Of a DNA stretch of 64,000 bases, positions 16,230 through 24,817 are shown in pieces; the stretch's first letter is position 1; every line of letters begins with the position of its first letter. Source of the stretch: an uncultured Oscillospiraceae bacterium (GTDB lineage Bacteria; Bacillota; Clostridia; Oscillospirales; Acutalibacteraceae); NCBI GenBank assembly GCA_949289045.1, contig CASEMN010000004.1, forward strand, positions 62,001 through 126,000, written 5' to 3'. The position numbers were made by a program, and so were the translations under genes. The notes under the pieces were generated by a model that made no database searches, was not told the origin of the DNA, and saw only the letters and a program-made list of their open reading frames with translations.

Positions 16230-16244
16230 TAATAATAATTATCA
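16230..16244. promoter_or_regulatory. PerR box
   Basis: TAATAATAATTATCA matches the Bacillus PerR box TTATAATnATTATAA at 12 of 14 defined positions. It lies about 7-21 bases downstream of the expected perR transcription start, where bound PerR would block transcription of perR-rbr. Confidence 0.7.
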
Positions 16245-16257
16245 ACAAATTAATAAA

Positions 16258-16286
16258 ATTATATGCTGATGCCAATTTATTGTCAA
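16258..16286 (-). promoter_or_regulatory. Promoter of perR-rbr
   Basis: Minus-strand TTGACA (16281-16286), 17-base spacer, TATAAT (16258-16263): an exact sigma-A consensus. Confidence 0.8.
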
Positions 16287-16451
16287 TTAATTGTCTCTAA
16301 ATTTTTTGTTAAATCTATTATCCATTCAAATTTTTAACAAAAAAATTCGGGTGGTTTAAACAATCTTCCTTAGTTTTGCCCTTTTATATTAATCTGTAAT
16401 ATGATATTATATTTTTATCTATATTGAATTACAGTGCAGGGAGCTGATTAT

Positions 16452-19400
16452 ATGTCAAATGTGAAAAGACTTTTCGTCGAAAAAAAGCCCGGGTTTGATA
16501 TTGAAGCAGGACATCTGCTTGCAGATTTAAAAGATAACCTCGGCATTAAAAACCTCGAAGCATTGCGTCTTATCAACAGATATGACCTTGAGGGAATTAG
16601 CGACGCTGATTTTGAGAGAGCATCTGTTACAATCCTTTCAGAGCCTAACGGCGACAACATTTCAACGGAACTGAGTATTGATCCCGCTTGGCGTGTTTTT
16701 GCAACAGAATACCTGCCCGGTCAGTACGACCAGCGTGCAGACTCCGCCGCCCAGTGTATTGCACTTCTTACAATGGGTGAACGTCCCGTTGTTGCATCGG
16801 CAAAGGTAATCGCTCTCAAAGGCGACATTTCCGAAAGTGATTTTGATAAGATCAAGGGATATATAATTAACCCTGTTGAATCAAGAATTGCATCTATGGA
16901 CAAGCCCGAAAGCCTCAACATCAAAGCTGATGTTCCCGCAGACGTTGCAAGAGTTGAGGGCTTCATTTCCCGCTCAGACGATGAAATAGCTCAGTACCAC
17001 AAGGAAATGGGATTTGCAATGAGCGTTGCTGATTTGTGCTTCTGCCGTGATTACTTTGCAAATACAGAGCACAGAGATCCCACAATTACAGAACTTAAAG
17101 TTATTGATACATACTGGTCAGACCACTGCCGTCACACAACATTCCTCACACAGCTTGACAGCGTTGATATTGAAAAGAGCGCAGTATCAAAGGCAATTGA
17201 GGACGCATGGCTCGAATACGTTGTAGCAAGAACCGAAGTTTACGGTGAGCGCAAAAAGAACATGACCCTTATGGATATGGCAACTATCGGCGGCAAGGTG
17301 CTCAGGAAGAAAGGAAAGCTTGACGACCTTGACGTCAGCGACGAGATAAATGCCTGCAGCATTGAAGTTCCCGTTGAGACCTCTCACGGCACTGAAACAT
17401 GGCTTGTTCAGTTTAAGAACGAAACTCACAACCATCCCACTGAGATTGAGCCTTTCGGCGGCGCTGCCACCTGTCTCGGCGGTGCAATCCGTGATCCCCT
17501 TTCAGGCAGAGCTTACGTATATCAGGCTATGCGTGTAACAGGAAGCGGCGACCCCACAACTCCCTTTGAGAAAACTCTTGCCGGTAAGCTTCCCCAGAAG
17601 AAGATCACTGTCGGTGCAGCTCAGGGTTATTCATCATACGGTAACCAGATCGGTCTTGCAACCGGTCAGGTCTGCGAAATATATGACAGCGGCTACACTG
17701 CAAAGCGCATGGAAATCGGCGCAGTTGTAGGTGCATCACCTAAAGCCAACGTAATAAGAGAGGTTCCCGCTCCCGGAGACGTTATCGTACTTCTCGGCGG
17801 ACGTACAGGCCGTGACGGCTGCGGCGGTGCAACAGGTTCATCAAAGGCTCACGATACATCATCTATCGAAACCTGCGGCGCAGAGGTTCAGAAGGGTAAT
17901 CCTCCAACTGAGAGAAAGATTCAGCGTCTTTTCAGAAACGGTGACGCTGCAAGAATGATCAAACGCTGCAACGACTTCGGTGCAGGCGGCGTATGCGTTG
18001 CAATCGGTGAGCTTGCAGACGGTCTTGACATTAGCCTTGACCTTGTTCCCAAAAAGTACGACGGACTTGACGGAACAGAGCTTGCAATAAGCGAATCTCA
18101 GGAGAGAATGGCTGTAGTCCTTGACGAAAAGGATGCAGAGGCTTTCGCAAAGCTTGCATATGACGAAAACCTTGAGACAACTATCGTTGCAAAGGTTAAG
18201 GAAGATCCCAGACTTACAATGACATGGAGAGGCGACAAGATTGTCGATCTCAGCCGTGAATTCCTCAATACAAACGGTGTTACTCAGCACGCAAAGGCTC
18301 TCATCACAGCCGCTAAAGCTGAGGATGATTACAGAACAGCTGTTCCCGCAGCAGTTAAAGGCAAAAAGGGAATTGACGCACTTAAAGCAAACCTTTCAAG
18401 ACTTGAAGTCTGCTCACAGAAAGGTCTTGTAGAGCGTTTTGACTCCTCCATCGGAGCTGCAACAGTTCTCATGCCCTATGCAGGCAAATATCAGCTCACA
18501 CCCGAAAATGCAATGTGTGCTAAAGTTCCCGTACCGGACGGAAAGACAGATACCGCAACAGCAATGAGCTTCGGATTCATCCCCGGAATCAGCCGTTTCA
18601 GTCCCTTCCACGGTTCTGTTTACGCTGTTACAGAAAGCCTTGTAAAGCTTGCAGTTATCGGCGCAGACCCCCACAAGAGCCGCCTTACAATGCAGGAATA
18701 TTTTGAAAGACTTTACGATAAGCCTGAGCGCTGGGGCAAGCCCGCAGCAGCACTTTTAGGCGGACTTACAGCACAGCTTCACTATGAAACTCCCGCAATC
18801 GGCGGTAAGGACAGTATGTCAGGTTCATTCAACGACCTGGATGTACCTCCCACCCTTGTATGCTTTGCAATTTCTGCAACAAAGGCAAGCAAGACCGTTT
18901 CCGCAGCATTCAAAAAGAGCGGCAGCAAGGTAGCGCTTCTTCGCTTCCCCGTATGTGCGGACACTCTTCTCCCCGACTGGGATAAGGCAAACAAATTCCT
19001 TAATGATGTTTATACAATGGTAAGAGACGGAAAAATCCTTGCAGCAGACGCAGTCCGTGAGGGCGGTGCAACAGCAAGCGTATGCCGTATGGCATTCGGT
19101 AACGCTCAGGGCTTCAAGTTCAGCGATTCTCTTTCAGAAGCAGATCTCTTTGCTCCCATGGTGGGCAGCGTTGTTGCTGAAATCGCAGACGAGAGCATCC
19201 TTTCAGAGTTTGACAGCGTAATCCTCGGTGTTACTGATGACAGCGAAACAATCACTCTCGGCGGCGAAAGCGCAAAGACACTTGACCTTGCCGAAGTATG
19301 GGGTGCAAAGCTCGAAAACGTATTCCCCACAAAGGTTACAAAGCTTCCCGAAATGAAGCACGAAGTTACTCTCTATACTGAGAGAAGCACAAAGGCTCCC

Positions 19401-20213
19401 GCAATCAAGGTTGCAAAGCCAAAGGTTGTAATCCCCGTATTCCCCGGCACAAACTGTGAGTTCGATTCTGCAAGAGCTTTTGAAAAGGCAGGAGCAGAAA
19501 CTGAAATCATCGTTCTCAATAACCTTACTTCACAGGGAATTGACGAGAGCGTTGAAAGATTTGTAAAAGCTATTAAGACTTCTCAGATAATCATGCTTCC
19601 CGGCGGATTCAGCGGCGGTGACGAGCCTGACGGATCAGGTAAATTCATCGCTACAACTCTGAGAAACGCAAAGGTTAAGGATGCAGTTACAGATCTTCTC
19701 GAAAACCGTGACGGACTTATGCTCGGTATCTGCAACGGCTTCCAGGCTCTTATAAAGACAGGTCTTGTCCCCTACGGTAAGATTGTCGATACACAGGAAA
19801 ATGATCCTACCCTTACTTTCAACACAATCGGCCGCCACGTTTCCACAATGGTTTACACAAGAATAGCCTCAGTTAAATCTCCCTGGCTTTCAAAGGTAAA
19901 CGCCGGCGATGTATACGCAGTTCCCGTTTCCCACGGTGAGGGACGTTTCGTTGCCGATGACGAAACTCTTGCAAGACTTATTGCAAACGGACAAGTTGCC
20001 ACTCAGTACGTTGATCTTGAGGGCAAACCCGCCGCAGATATTCCCTTTAACCCCAACGGCTCAGTATGCGCTATCGAGGGTATCACAAGCCCCGACGGAC
20101 GTGTATTCGGTAAAATGGGACACACCGAAAGAAAGGGCGACAACCTTTACTTCAACGTACCCGGCTGCAAGGATCCCCAGATTTTCGAGGCCGGCGTAGA
20201 ATACTTCAAATAA
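16452..20213 (+). CDS. purL: Phosphoribosylformylglycinamidine synthase (single-chain)
   Basis: A 1253-residue enzyme for the fourth step of purine synthesis: FGAR + ATP + Gln to FGAM. The order is an N-terminal PurS-like region, two AIR-synthase-related ATP domains (HTTFLTQLDS, FKNETHNHPTEIEPFGGAAT, then the FGAGGVCVAIGELADGL region), and a C-terminal class I glutamine amidotransferase from about residue 990 with nucleophile Cys1094 in LGICNGFQ. It replaces separate PurS, PurQ and PurL of Bacillus, as in many clostridia. ATG 16452 follows GGGAG; the in-frame GTG at 16434 is not needed. No purine riboswitch core is visible upstream. The codon choice is more biased than in neighbouring genes, suggesting strong expression. 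Confidence 0.95.
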   Translation: MSNVKRLFVEKKPGFDIEAGHLLADLKDNLGIKNLEALRLINRYDLEGISDADFERASVTILSEPNGDNISTELSIDPAWRVFATEYLPGQYDQRADSAAQCIALLTMGERPVVASAKVIALKGDISESDFDKIKGYIINPVESRIASMDKPESLNIKADVPADVARVEGFISRSDDEIAQYHKEMGFAMSVADLCFCRDYFANTEHRDPTITELKVIDTYWSDHCRHTTFLTQLDSVDIEKSAVSKAIEDAWLEYVVARTEVYGERKKNMTLMDMATIGGKVLRKKGKLDDLDVSDEINACSIEVPVETSHGTETWLVQFKNETHNHPTEIEPFGGAATCLGGAIRDPLSGRAYVYQAMRVTGSGDPTTPFEKTLAGKLPQKKITVGAAQGYSSYGNQIGLATGQVCEIYDSGYTAKRMEIGAVVGASPKANVIREVPAPGDVIVLLGGRTGRDGCGGATGSSKAHDTSSIETCGAEVQKGNPPTERKIQRLFRNGDAARMIKRCNDFGAGGVCVAIGELADGLDISLDLVPKKYDGLDGTELAISESQERMAVVLDEKDAEAFAKLAYDENLETTIVAKVKEDPRLTMTWRGDKIVDLSREFLNTNGVTQHAKALITAAKAEDDYRTAVPAAVKGKKGIDALKANLSRLEVCSQKGLVERFDSSIGAATVLMPYAGKYQLTPENAMCAKVPVPDGKTDTATAMSFGFIPGISRFSPFHGSVYAVTESLVKLAVIGADPHKSRLTMQEYFERLYDKPERWGKPAAALLGGLTAQLHYETPAIGGKDSMSGSFNDLDVPPTLVCFAISATKASKTVSAAFKKSGSKVALLRFPVCADTLLPDWDKANKFLNDVYTMVRDGKILAADAVREGGATASVCRMAFGNAQGFKFSDSLSEADLFAPMVGSVVAEIADESILSEFDSVILGVTDDSETITLGGESAKTLDLAEVWGAKLENVFPTKVTKLPEMKHEVTLYTERSTKAPAIKVAKPKVVIPVFPGTNCEFDSARAFEKAGAETEIIVLNNLTSQGIDESVERFVKAIKTSQIIMLPGGFSGGDEPDGSGKFIATTLRNAKVKDAVTDLLENRDGLMLGICNGFQALIKTGLVPYGKIVDTQENDPTLTFNTIGRHVSTMVYTRIASVKSPWLSKVNAGDVYAVPVSHGEGRFVADDETLARLIANGQVATQYVDLEGKPAADIPFNPNGSVCAIEGITSPDGRVFGKMGHTERKGDNLYFNVPGCKDPQIFEAGVEYFK

Positions 20214-20249
20214 TAAAATAATCCGGTAAAAATGCAGGTGTAGAGAAAG

Positions 20250-21461
20250 ATGAAATATGTAGTTGTTTTATATGACGGCATGGCGGATTATCCCGTGCCG
20301 GCTCTCGGCGGCAAAACGCCGATGATGGTGGCTAAAAAGCCAAATTTTGACCGAATGGCAAAACACGGCACAGTAGGTCTTGTAAGAACAGTCGCTCCCG
20401 GCCTTACCCCCGGCAGCGACGTTGCAAACCTCAGCGTTATGGGCTATGATCCCTGCCTTTACTATACGGGACGCTCTCCCCTTGAGGCGGTGAGCATGGG
20501 CATCAACCTTTCAGATACAGACGTTGCTTTAAGATGCAACCTTGTAACTCTCTCCGACGAGGAAGATTACAGCGAAAAGACAATGGTTGACTACTGTGCG
20601 GGAGATATTTCCAGCGAAGAGGCTGCTGAGATTATCAAAACAGTTGAGGAAAAGCTCGGCAACGACATTTTCGCTTTTTACAGCGGAGTCAGCTACCGCC
20701 ACTGCCTTGTATGGCACGGCGGAAAAACTGAGATAGGCAAGCTTACACCTCCCCACGATATTTCAGGCAGAAAAATCGGCGGATATCTCAACAAAAATCC
20801 CGATGCCGCAGGACTTTTGGAGCTTATGGAAAAGAGCTGTGAAATCCTCAAAGATCATCCCGTAAACCTCAAGCGTATAAGCGAGGGCAAACGCCCTGCA
20901 AACGCTATCTGGCTTTGGGGTCAGGGCAGCCGTCCCTCCCTTCCCTCTTTTGAAAAGCTCTATGGAGTGAAGGGAAGCGTTATTTCCGCTGTTGACCTTC
21001 TTAAAGGCATCGGCATCTGCGCAGGAATGAACACTCCAGATGTTGAGGGTGCAACAGGATATATAGACACAAACTTTGAGGGCAAAGCTCAAAAGGCTGT
21101 TGAGGAGCTGGAAAACGGAAGCGATTTTGTATATATTCACATTGAAGCTCCCGACGAGTGCGGACACAGAAATGAGCCCGAAAACAAAGTTAAGGCAATC
21201 GAACTTATTGACTCCCGTGTACTTCCCATTGTTCTTGAGGCTCTCGAAAAATATGACGACTACAAAGTGATGATTCTCCCCGACCATCCTACACCTATTG
21301 TAACCGGCACACACGCCTCCGACCCCGTTCCCTTTATGATTTATCATAAGAAGGACGAAAAGGATAGCGGCGTTGACTCAATAAACGAAGAAACCGCCTC
21401 AAAGACAGGCATCTTCATTGAAGAAGGTCCCTCACTTATGGGCAGATTTCTTTCAAAATAA
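20250..21461 (+). CDS. Archaeal-type cofactor-independent phosphoglycerate mutase / proposed homoserine kinase
   Basis: A 403-residue member of the alkaline-phosphatase superfamily, ApgM branch. Metal-site motifs are visible: VLYDGMADYP at the N-terminus, PGLTPGSDVANLSVMGYDP in the nucleophile-Ser region, HIEAPDECGH, and LPDHPTP near the C-terminus. The family includes true 2,3-bisphosphoglycerate-independent mutases, but bacterial members that sit beside Thr/Met genes have long been proposed to be an alternative homoserine kinase. Here the next gene is O-acetylhomoserine sulfhydrylase, 25 bases downstream, favouring the homoserine reading. Function remains open. Start ATG has GTAGAGAAAG upstream. 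Confidence 0.85.
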   Translation: MKYVVVLYDGMADYPVPALGGKTPMMVAKKPNFDRMAKHGTVGLVRTVAPGLTPGSDVANLSVMGYDPCLYYTGRSPLEAVSMGINLSDTDVALRCNLVTLSDEEDYSEKTMVDYCAGDISSEEAAEIIKTVEEKLGNDIFAFYSGVSYRHCLVWHGGKTEIGKLTPPHDISGRKIGGYLNKNPDAAGLLELMEKSCEILKDHPVNLKRISEGKRPANAIWLWGQGSRPSLPSFEKLYGVKGSVISAVDLLKGIGICAGMNTPDVEGATGYIDTNFEGKAQKAVEELENGSDFVYIHIEAPDECGHRNEPENKVKAIELIDSRVLPIVLEALEKYDDYKVMILPDHPTPIVTGTHASDPVPFMIYHKKDEKDSGVDSINEETASKTGIFIEEGPSLMGRFLSK

Positions 21462-21486
21462 TTTCTAAGCTAAGGACGTGATACCC

Positions 21487-22761
21487 ATGAAAATAAACAC
21501 AAAGTGCGTTCAGGCGGGATACACCCCCAAAAACGGCGAACCGAGAGTGCTCCCCATTATTCAGAGCACCACTTATAAATACGAGTCCAGCGAGCAGATG
21601 GGCAGACTTTTTGACCTTGAAGAGAGCGGATATTTCTATACCCGTCTTCAGAACCCCACAAATGACGCTGTTGCAGCTAAAATCGCAGCTCTTGAGGGCG
21701 GCGTAGGCGCAATGCTCACTTCTTCCGGTCAGGCTGCAAACTTCTTTGCCCTTTTCAATATCTGCTCCGCAGGCGATCACATTGTAAGCTCCGCTGCAAT
21801 CTACGGCGGAACCTTTAACCTTATTGCCGTCACTCTTAAAAAGCTCGGCATTGACTGCACATTCCTGAGTCCCGATTCAACTTATGAAGAACTCTGTGCA
21901 GCAGTTAAGGAAAACACAAAGTGTTTCTTTGCTGAGACAATATCCAACCCTTCACTGGATGTACTGGATATTGAAAAATTTGCAAAGGCTGCTCACGATA
22001 ACGGAGTACCCCTTATTGTGGACAACACCTTCCCCACACCTATCAACTGCCGTCCCTTTGAGTTCGGAGCTGATATAGTAACCCACTCCACTACAAAGTA
22101 CATGGATGGACACGCCACAAGCGTCGGCGGAGTTATTGTTGACGGCGGAAAGTTTGACTGGACACAGAATGACAAGTTCCCCGGACTTACAACTCCCGAT
22201 GAATCCTATCACGGCATCACATACACTGAATCTTTCGGAAAAGCAGCTTATATTACAAAGGCTACAACTCAGCTTATGCGTGACCTTGGCTCCATTGCCG
22301 CTCCACAGAACGCATTTCTTCTGAACCTGGGTCTCGAAACCCTCTTCCTGCGTGTTGAACGCCATTGCAGCAACGCTCAGAAGGTCGCTGAATTCCTCGA
22401 GAAAAACGATATGGTTTCATGGGTCAACTATCCCGGTCTTCCCGGAAACAAATACTATGACCTTGCAAAGAAATATATGCCTAACGGCACCTGCGGAGTT
22501 ATCTCCTTCGGCGTCAAGGGCGGCAGAGAAGCAGCTACAAAGTTCATGGATTCATTAAAGCTTGCAGCTATCGTAACCCATGTTGCAGACGCAAGAACCT
22601 GCGTTCTTCACCCTGCCAGCACAACTCACCGTCAGCTTAACGACGAGCAGCTTGAAGCAGCAGGCGTAAGCTCAGACCTTATCCGCCTTTCAGTTGGCAT
22701 TGAAGATGTTGAAGATATTATCGAAGATATCCAGCAGGCTCTCGAAAAGGCTAAGGCATAA
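21487..22761 (+). CDS. metY: O-acetylhomoserine aminocarboxypropyltransferase
   Basis: A 424-residue PLP enzyme of the Cys/Met metabolism family that makes homocysteine from O-acetylhomoserine and sulfide. Visible are TRLQNPTND, the substrate loop LEGGVGAMLTSSGQAA, AETISNPSLDV, the cofactor Asp in VDNTFPTP, and the Schiff-base Lys204 in HSTTKYMDGH. Length and the insertion around 215-235 fit MetY rather than the shorter MetB. A GTG at 21478 is in frame, but AAGGA at 21473 fits ATG 21487. It forms a pair with the ApgM-like gene, suggesting a homoserine branch-point operon. Confidence 0.93.
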   Translation: MKINTKCVQAGYTPKNGEPRVLPIIQSTTYKYESSEQMGRLFDLEESGYFYTRLQNPTNDAVAAKIAALEGGVGAMLTSSGQAANFFALFNICSAGDHIVSSAAIYGGTFNLIAVTLKKLGIDCTFLSPDSTYEELCAAVKENTKCFFAETISNPSLDVLDIEKFAKAAHDNGVPLIVDNTFPTPINCRPFEFGADIVTHSTTKYMDGHATSVGGVIVDGGKFDWTQNDKFPGLTTPDESYHGITYTESFGKAAYITKATTQLMRDLGSIAAPQNAFLLNLGLETLFLRVERHCSNAQKVAEFLEKNDMVSWVNYPGLPGNKYYDLAKKYMPNGTCGVISFGVKGGREAATKFMDSLKLAAIVTHVADARTCVLHPASTTHRQLNDEQLEAAGVSSDLIRLSVGIEDVEDIIEDIQQALEKAKA

Positions 22762-22785
22762 AGGATTTAATAATCATCACATCAC

Positions 22786-22822
22786 AAAAGGCAGAACCGC
22801 TTAAAACGGTTCTGCCTTTTTG
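22786..22822 (+). terminator. Terminator after metY
   Basis: Perfect stem AAAAGGCAGAACCG / CGGTTCTGCCTTTT with a 7-base loop and trailing T's. Confidence 0.9.
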
Positions 22823-22903
22823 ATTTGCATTTTTCTTACTGTGACCCTTTCATCTGTTTCTGCATAAACTGATTAAGACAGATGCTATAAGGGGGAAACA
22901 GAC

Positions 22904-23452
22904 ATGAATAATCAAAAGGAATCCTTTGAAGAAATGGTGGAGAGATATAAAAAAGACATAATGAAATACAAAGCAAAGCCCATGGAAGAGGAAAAAAGCG
23001 TACCCGCAGTTTCTTTGCAGGCTTCACCCGACCAGCTGAAACTGGGCAGCGACAACGGCGCCGACAAGTCTTCCCCTTCTGCAAATACACAGACGGGCTA
23101 CTTGAAAGTTATGGTCACTCTTGCGGATAAATCCATGCCCATAGAGGGAGCCTCCGTCTTGGTCACCGAAAACGATAGCGGAAAACAGATTCTCCGTTAT
23201 TTCGGATTTACAGACGAAAGCGGCGAAACTCCTGTAATCTCTCTTCCCGCCCCTCCGGTTGAAAACTCAGAAGCACCAAAGGGGAAAAATGTATATGCAG
23301 TTTACGATATCAGAACTGACGCTCCCGGTTACCGTACCGTAATTAACCGCAGTGTACCCATTTTTGAGGGCATAACCTCCGTGCAAAACGTACAGCTCAA
23401 TCCCCTTCCCGGCGCTCCTATAGAATACATTGAAAACGAACCGGATCTTTAA
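22904..23452 (+). CDS. Hypothetical protein with beta-sandwich repeat domain, paired with SpoIID-like protein
   Basis: A 182-residue protein. The first 60 residues are charged and low in complexity; there is no signal peptide. Residues about 64-165 look like a prealbumin/carboxypeptidase-regulatory-type beta-sandwich (TGYLKVMVTLADKSMPIEGA, SVLVTENDSG, FGFTDESGETPVISLPAP, RTDAPGYRTVINRSVPIFEG). Such domains usually bind or display other proteins. RBS GGGGGAAAC precedes the ATG. Only 12 bases separate it from the next gene, a SpoIID/peptidoglycan-binding protein, so the pair likely acts together, perhaps in spore wall formation; this is inference. Confidence 0.75.
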   Translation: MNNQKESFEEMVERYKKDIMKYKAKPMEEEKSVPAVSLQASPDQLKLGSDNGADKSSPSANTQTGYLKVMVTLADKSMPIEGASVLVTENDSGKQILRYFGFTDESGETPVISLPAPPVENSEAPKGKNVYAVYDIRTDAPGYRTVINRSVPIFEGITSVQNVQLNPLPGAPIEYIENEPDL

Positions 23453-23464
23453 GGAGGTATCAAC

Positions 23465-24817
23465 ATGATTGAAGGTGCACCTTATATTCCCGAATATATA
23501 ACCGTTCATTTAGGTCCTCCGGACTCTGACGCAAGAAACGTTACAGTCCCCTTTCCCGACTACATAAAAAATGTAGCTTCCAGCGAAATTTATCCCACAT
23601 GGCCGGAAAACGCCATAAGAGCCAATATTTATGCACAGGTAAGCTTTGCCCTTAATCGAATTTATAATGAATGGTACAGGAGCAAGGGCTATAATTTTGA
23701 CATAACCTCGTCCACTGCCTTTGACCAGAAATATATCTACGGAAGAGACACATTCCAGAACGTTGACGATATAGTCGATGAGCTTTTTAATGATTATATA
23801 AAACGGCGGGGTGATATTTCTCCCCTTGCTGCAAAATTCTGCAACGGAACAACTGTCACCTGTGACGGACTTTCACAGTGGGGCTCAGTCGACCTTGCCC
23901 AGCAGGGATACACCCCTTATGAAATATTACAGTTTTACTACGGCGATGAAATAGATATAGTTTCTGACGCTCCTGTAAGAAACTTTCAGACCTCTTATCC
24001 GGGTTCTCCTCTAAAAGAAGGAGACAGAAGCAGCGCAGTAAGAGCAATACAGGTAAAGCTCAACCGAATAGGAAGAAATTATCCCATGATACCATACGTT
24101 AATCCTGACGGATATTTCGGTCCCGAAACACGAAAAGCTGTTTTAGCCTTTCAGAGTATTTTCAATATGCCTGAAACGGGAATTGTCAACAGCTCAGTAT
24201 GGTATAAAATAAGCTATATTTACGCCGCTGTGAAGCAGCTTTCAGAGCTTTCCTCAGAAGGCATCACTTTTGAAGAGCTTGCGGGACGTTATCCCGATAC
24301 CGTAAAGCCTGGAGAAAAAGGCAACAATGTAAGACTGCTTCAATATATACTTAATCTTCTCTCCGACTATTATTCCTATATTCCCCGAATTACAATAGAC
24401 GGAGTTTACGGACCGAAAACCCAGGAGATTGTAAAAGAATTTCAGCGAAAACAGGCTCTTAATCCCGATGGTGTGGTAGGACCTAAGACCTGGCAAAAAC
24501 TCCTTGTGGCTTATCTCGGCATTGAGAAATTTCTTTCTCCCGACAAAAAGCTCCCCGAAAGCCCTCTTGTACCACAGCTGGTTCTTAAACCCGGTGACGA
24601 GGGTGACGACGTTAAAAAGCTTCAAGAGCTTATAAACAACCTGAGCAAAGTATATGAAAACATTCCCTCAGTTGCAGAAGACGGCATATACGGTGAAAAA
24701 ACCCAGGCAGCGGTGAAAAAGATACAGGAACTTTTCGGCCTTTCTGCGGATGGAACAGCAGGCCCTAAAACCTTTGCTTTGTTAGGTCTCCTCTGTTATT
24801 CAGCGGGATGCCTTTAA
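23465..24817 (+). CDS. SpoIID-like protein with three peptidoglycan-binding domains
   Basis: A 450-residue protein. Residues about 35-160 resemble a SpoIID/LytB lytic transglycosylase: the segment VASSEIYPTWPENAIRANIY corresponds to the SpoIID catalytic-Glu helix (EM..EALKAQA) and DGLSQWGSVDLAQQGYTPYE to its GMSQ motif. Three PG_binding_1 domains follow at about 179-255, 276-350 and 370-446, each with the D-G-x-(Y/F)-G-x-(K/E)-T core. No signal peptide is evident, which fits delivery in the mother cell rather than export. RBS AAGGAGG is ideal. The last 18 bases overlap the convergent alkA-ogt gene. Confidence 0.8.
   Translation: MIEGAPYIPEYITVHLGPPDSDARNVTVPFPDYIKNVASSEIYPTWPENAIRANIYAQVSFALNRIYNEWYRSKGYNFDITSSTAFDQKYIYGRDTFQNVDDIVDELFNDYIKRRGDISPLAAKFCNGTTVTCDGLSQWGSVDLAQQGYTPYEILQFYYGDEIDIVSDAPVRNFQTSYPGSPLKEGDRSSAVRAIQVKLNRIGRNYPMIPYVNPDGYFGPETRKAVLAFQSIFNMPETGIVNSSVWYKISYIYAAVKQLSELSSEGITFEELAGRYPDTVKPGEKGNNVRLLQYILNLLSDYYSYIPRITIDGVYGPKTQEIVKEFQRKQALNPDGVVGPKTWQKLLVAYLGIEKFLSPDKKLPESPLVPQLVLKPGDEGDDVKKLQELINNLSKVYENIPSVAEDGIYGEKTQAAVKKIQELFGLSADGTAGPKTFALLGLLCYSAGCL

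Noticed and set aside
16178..16451. Purine or other riboswitch upstream of purL
   Set aside because: I looked for a purine-type three-way junction or other known aptamer core and saw only AT-rich sequence with the perR promoter region.
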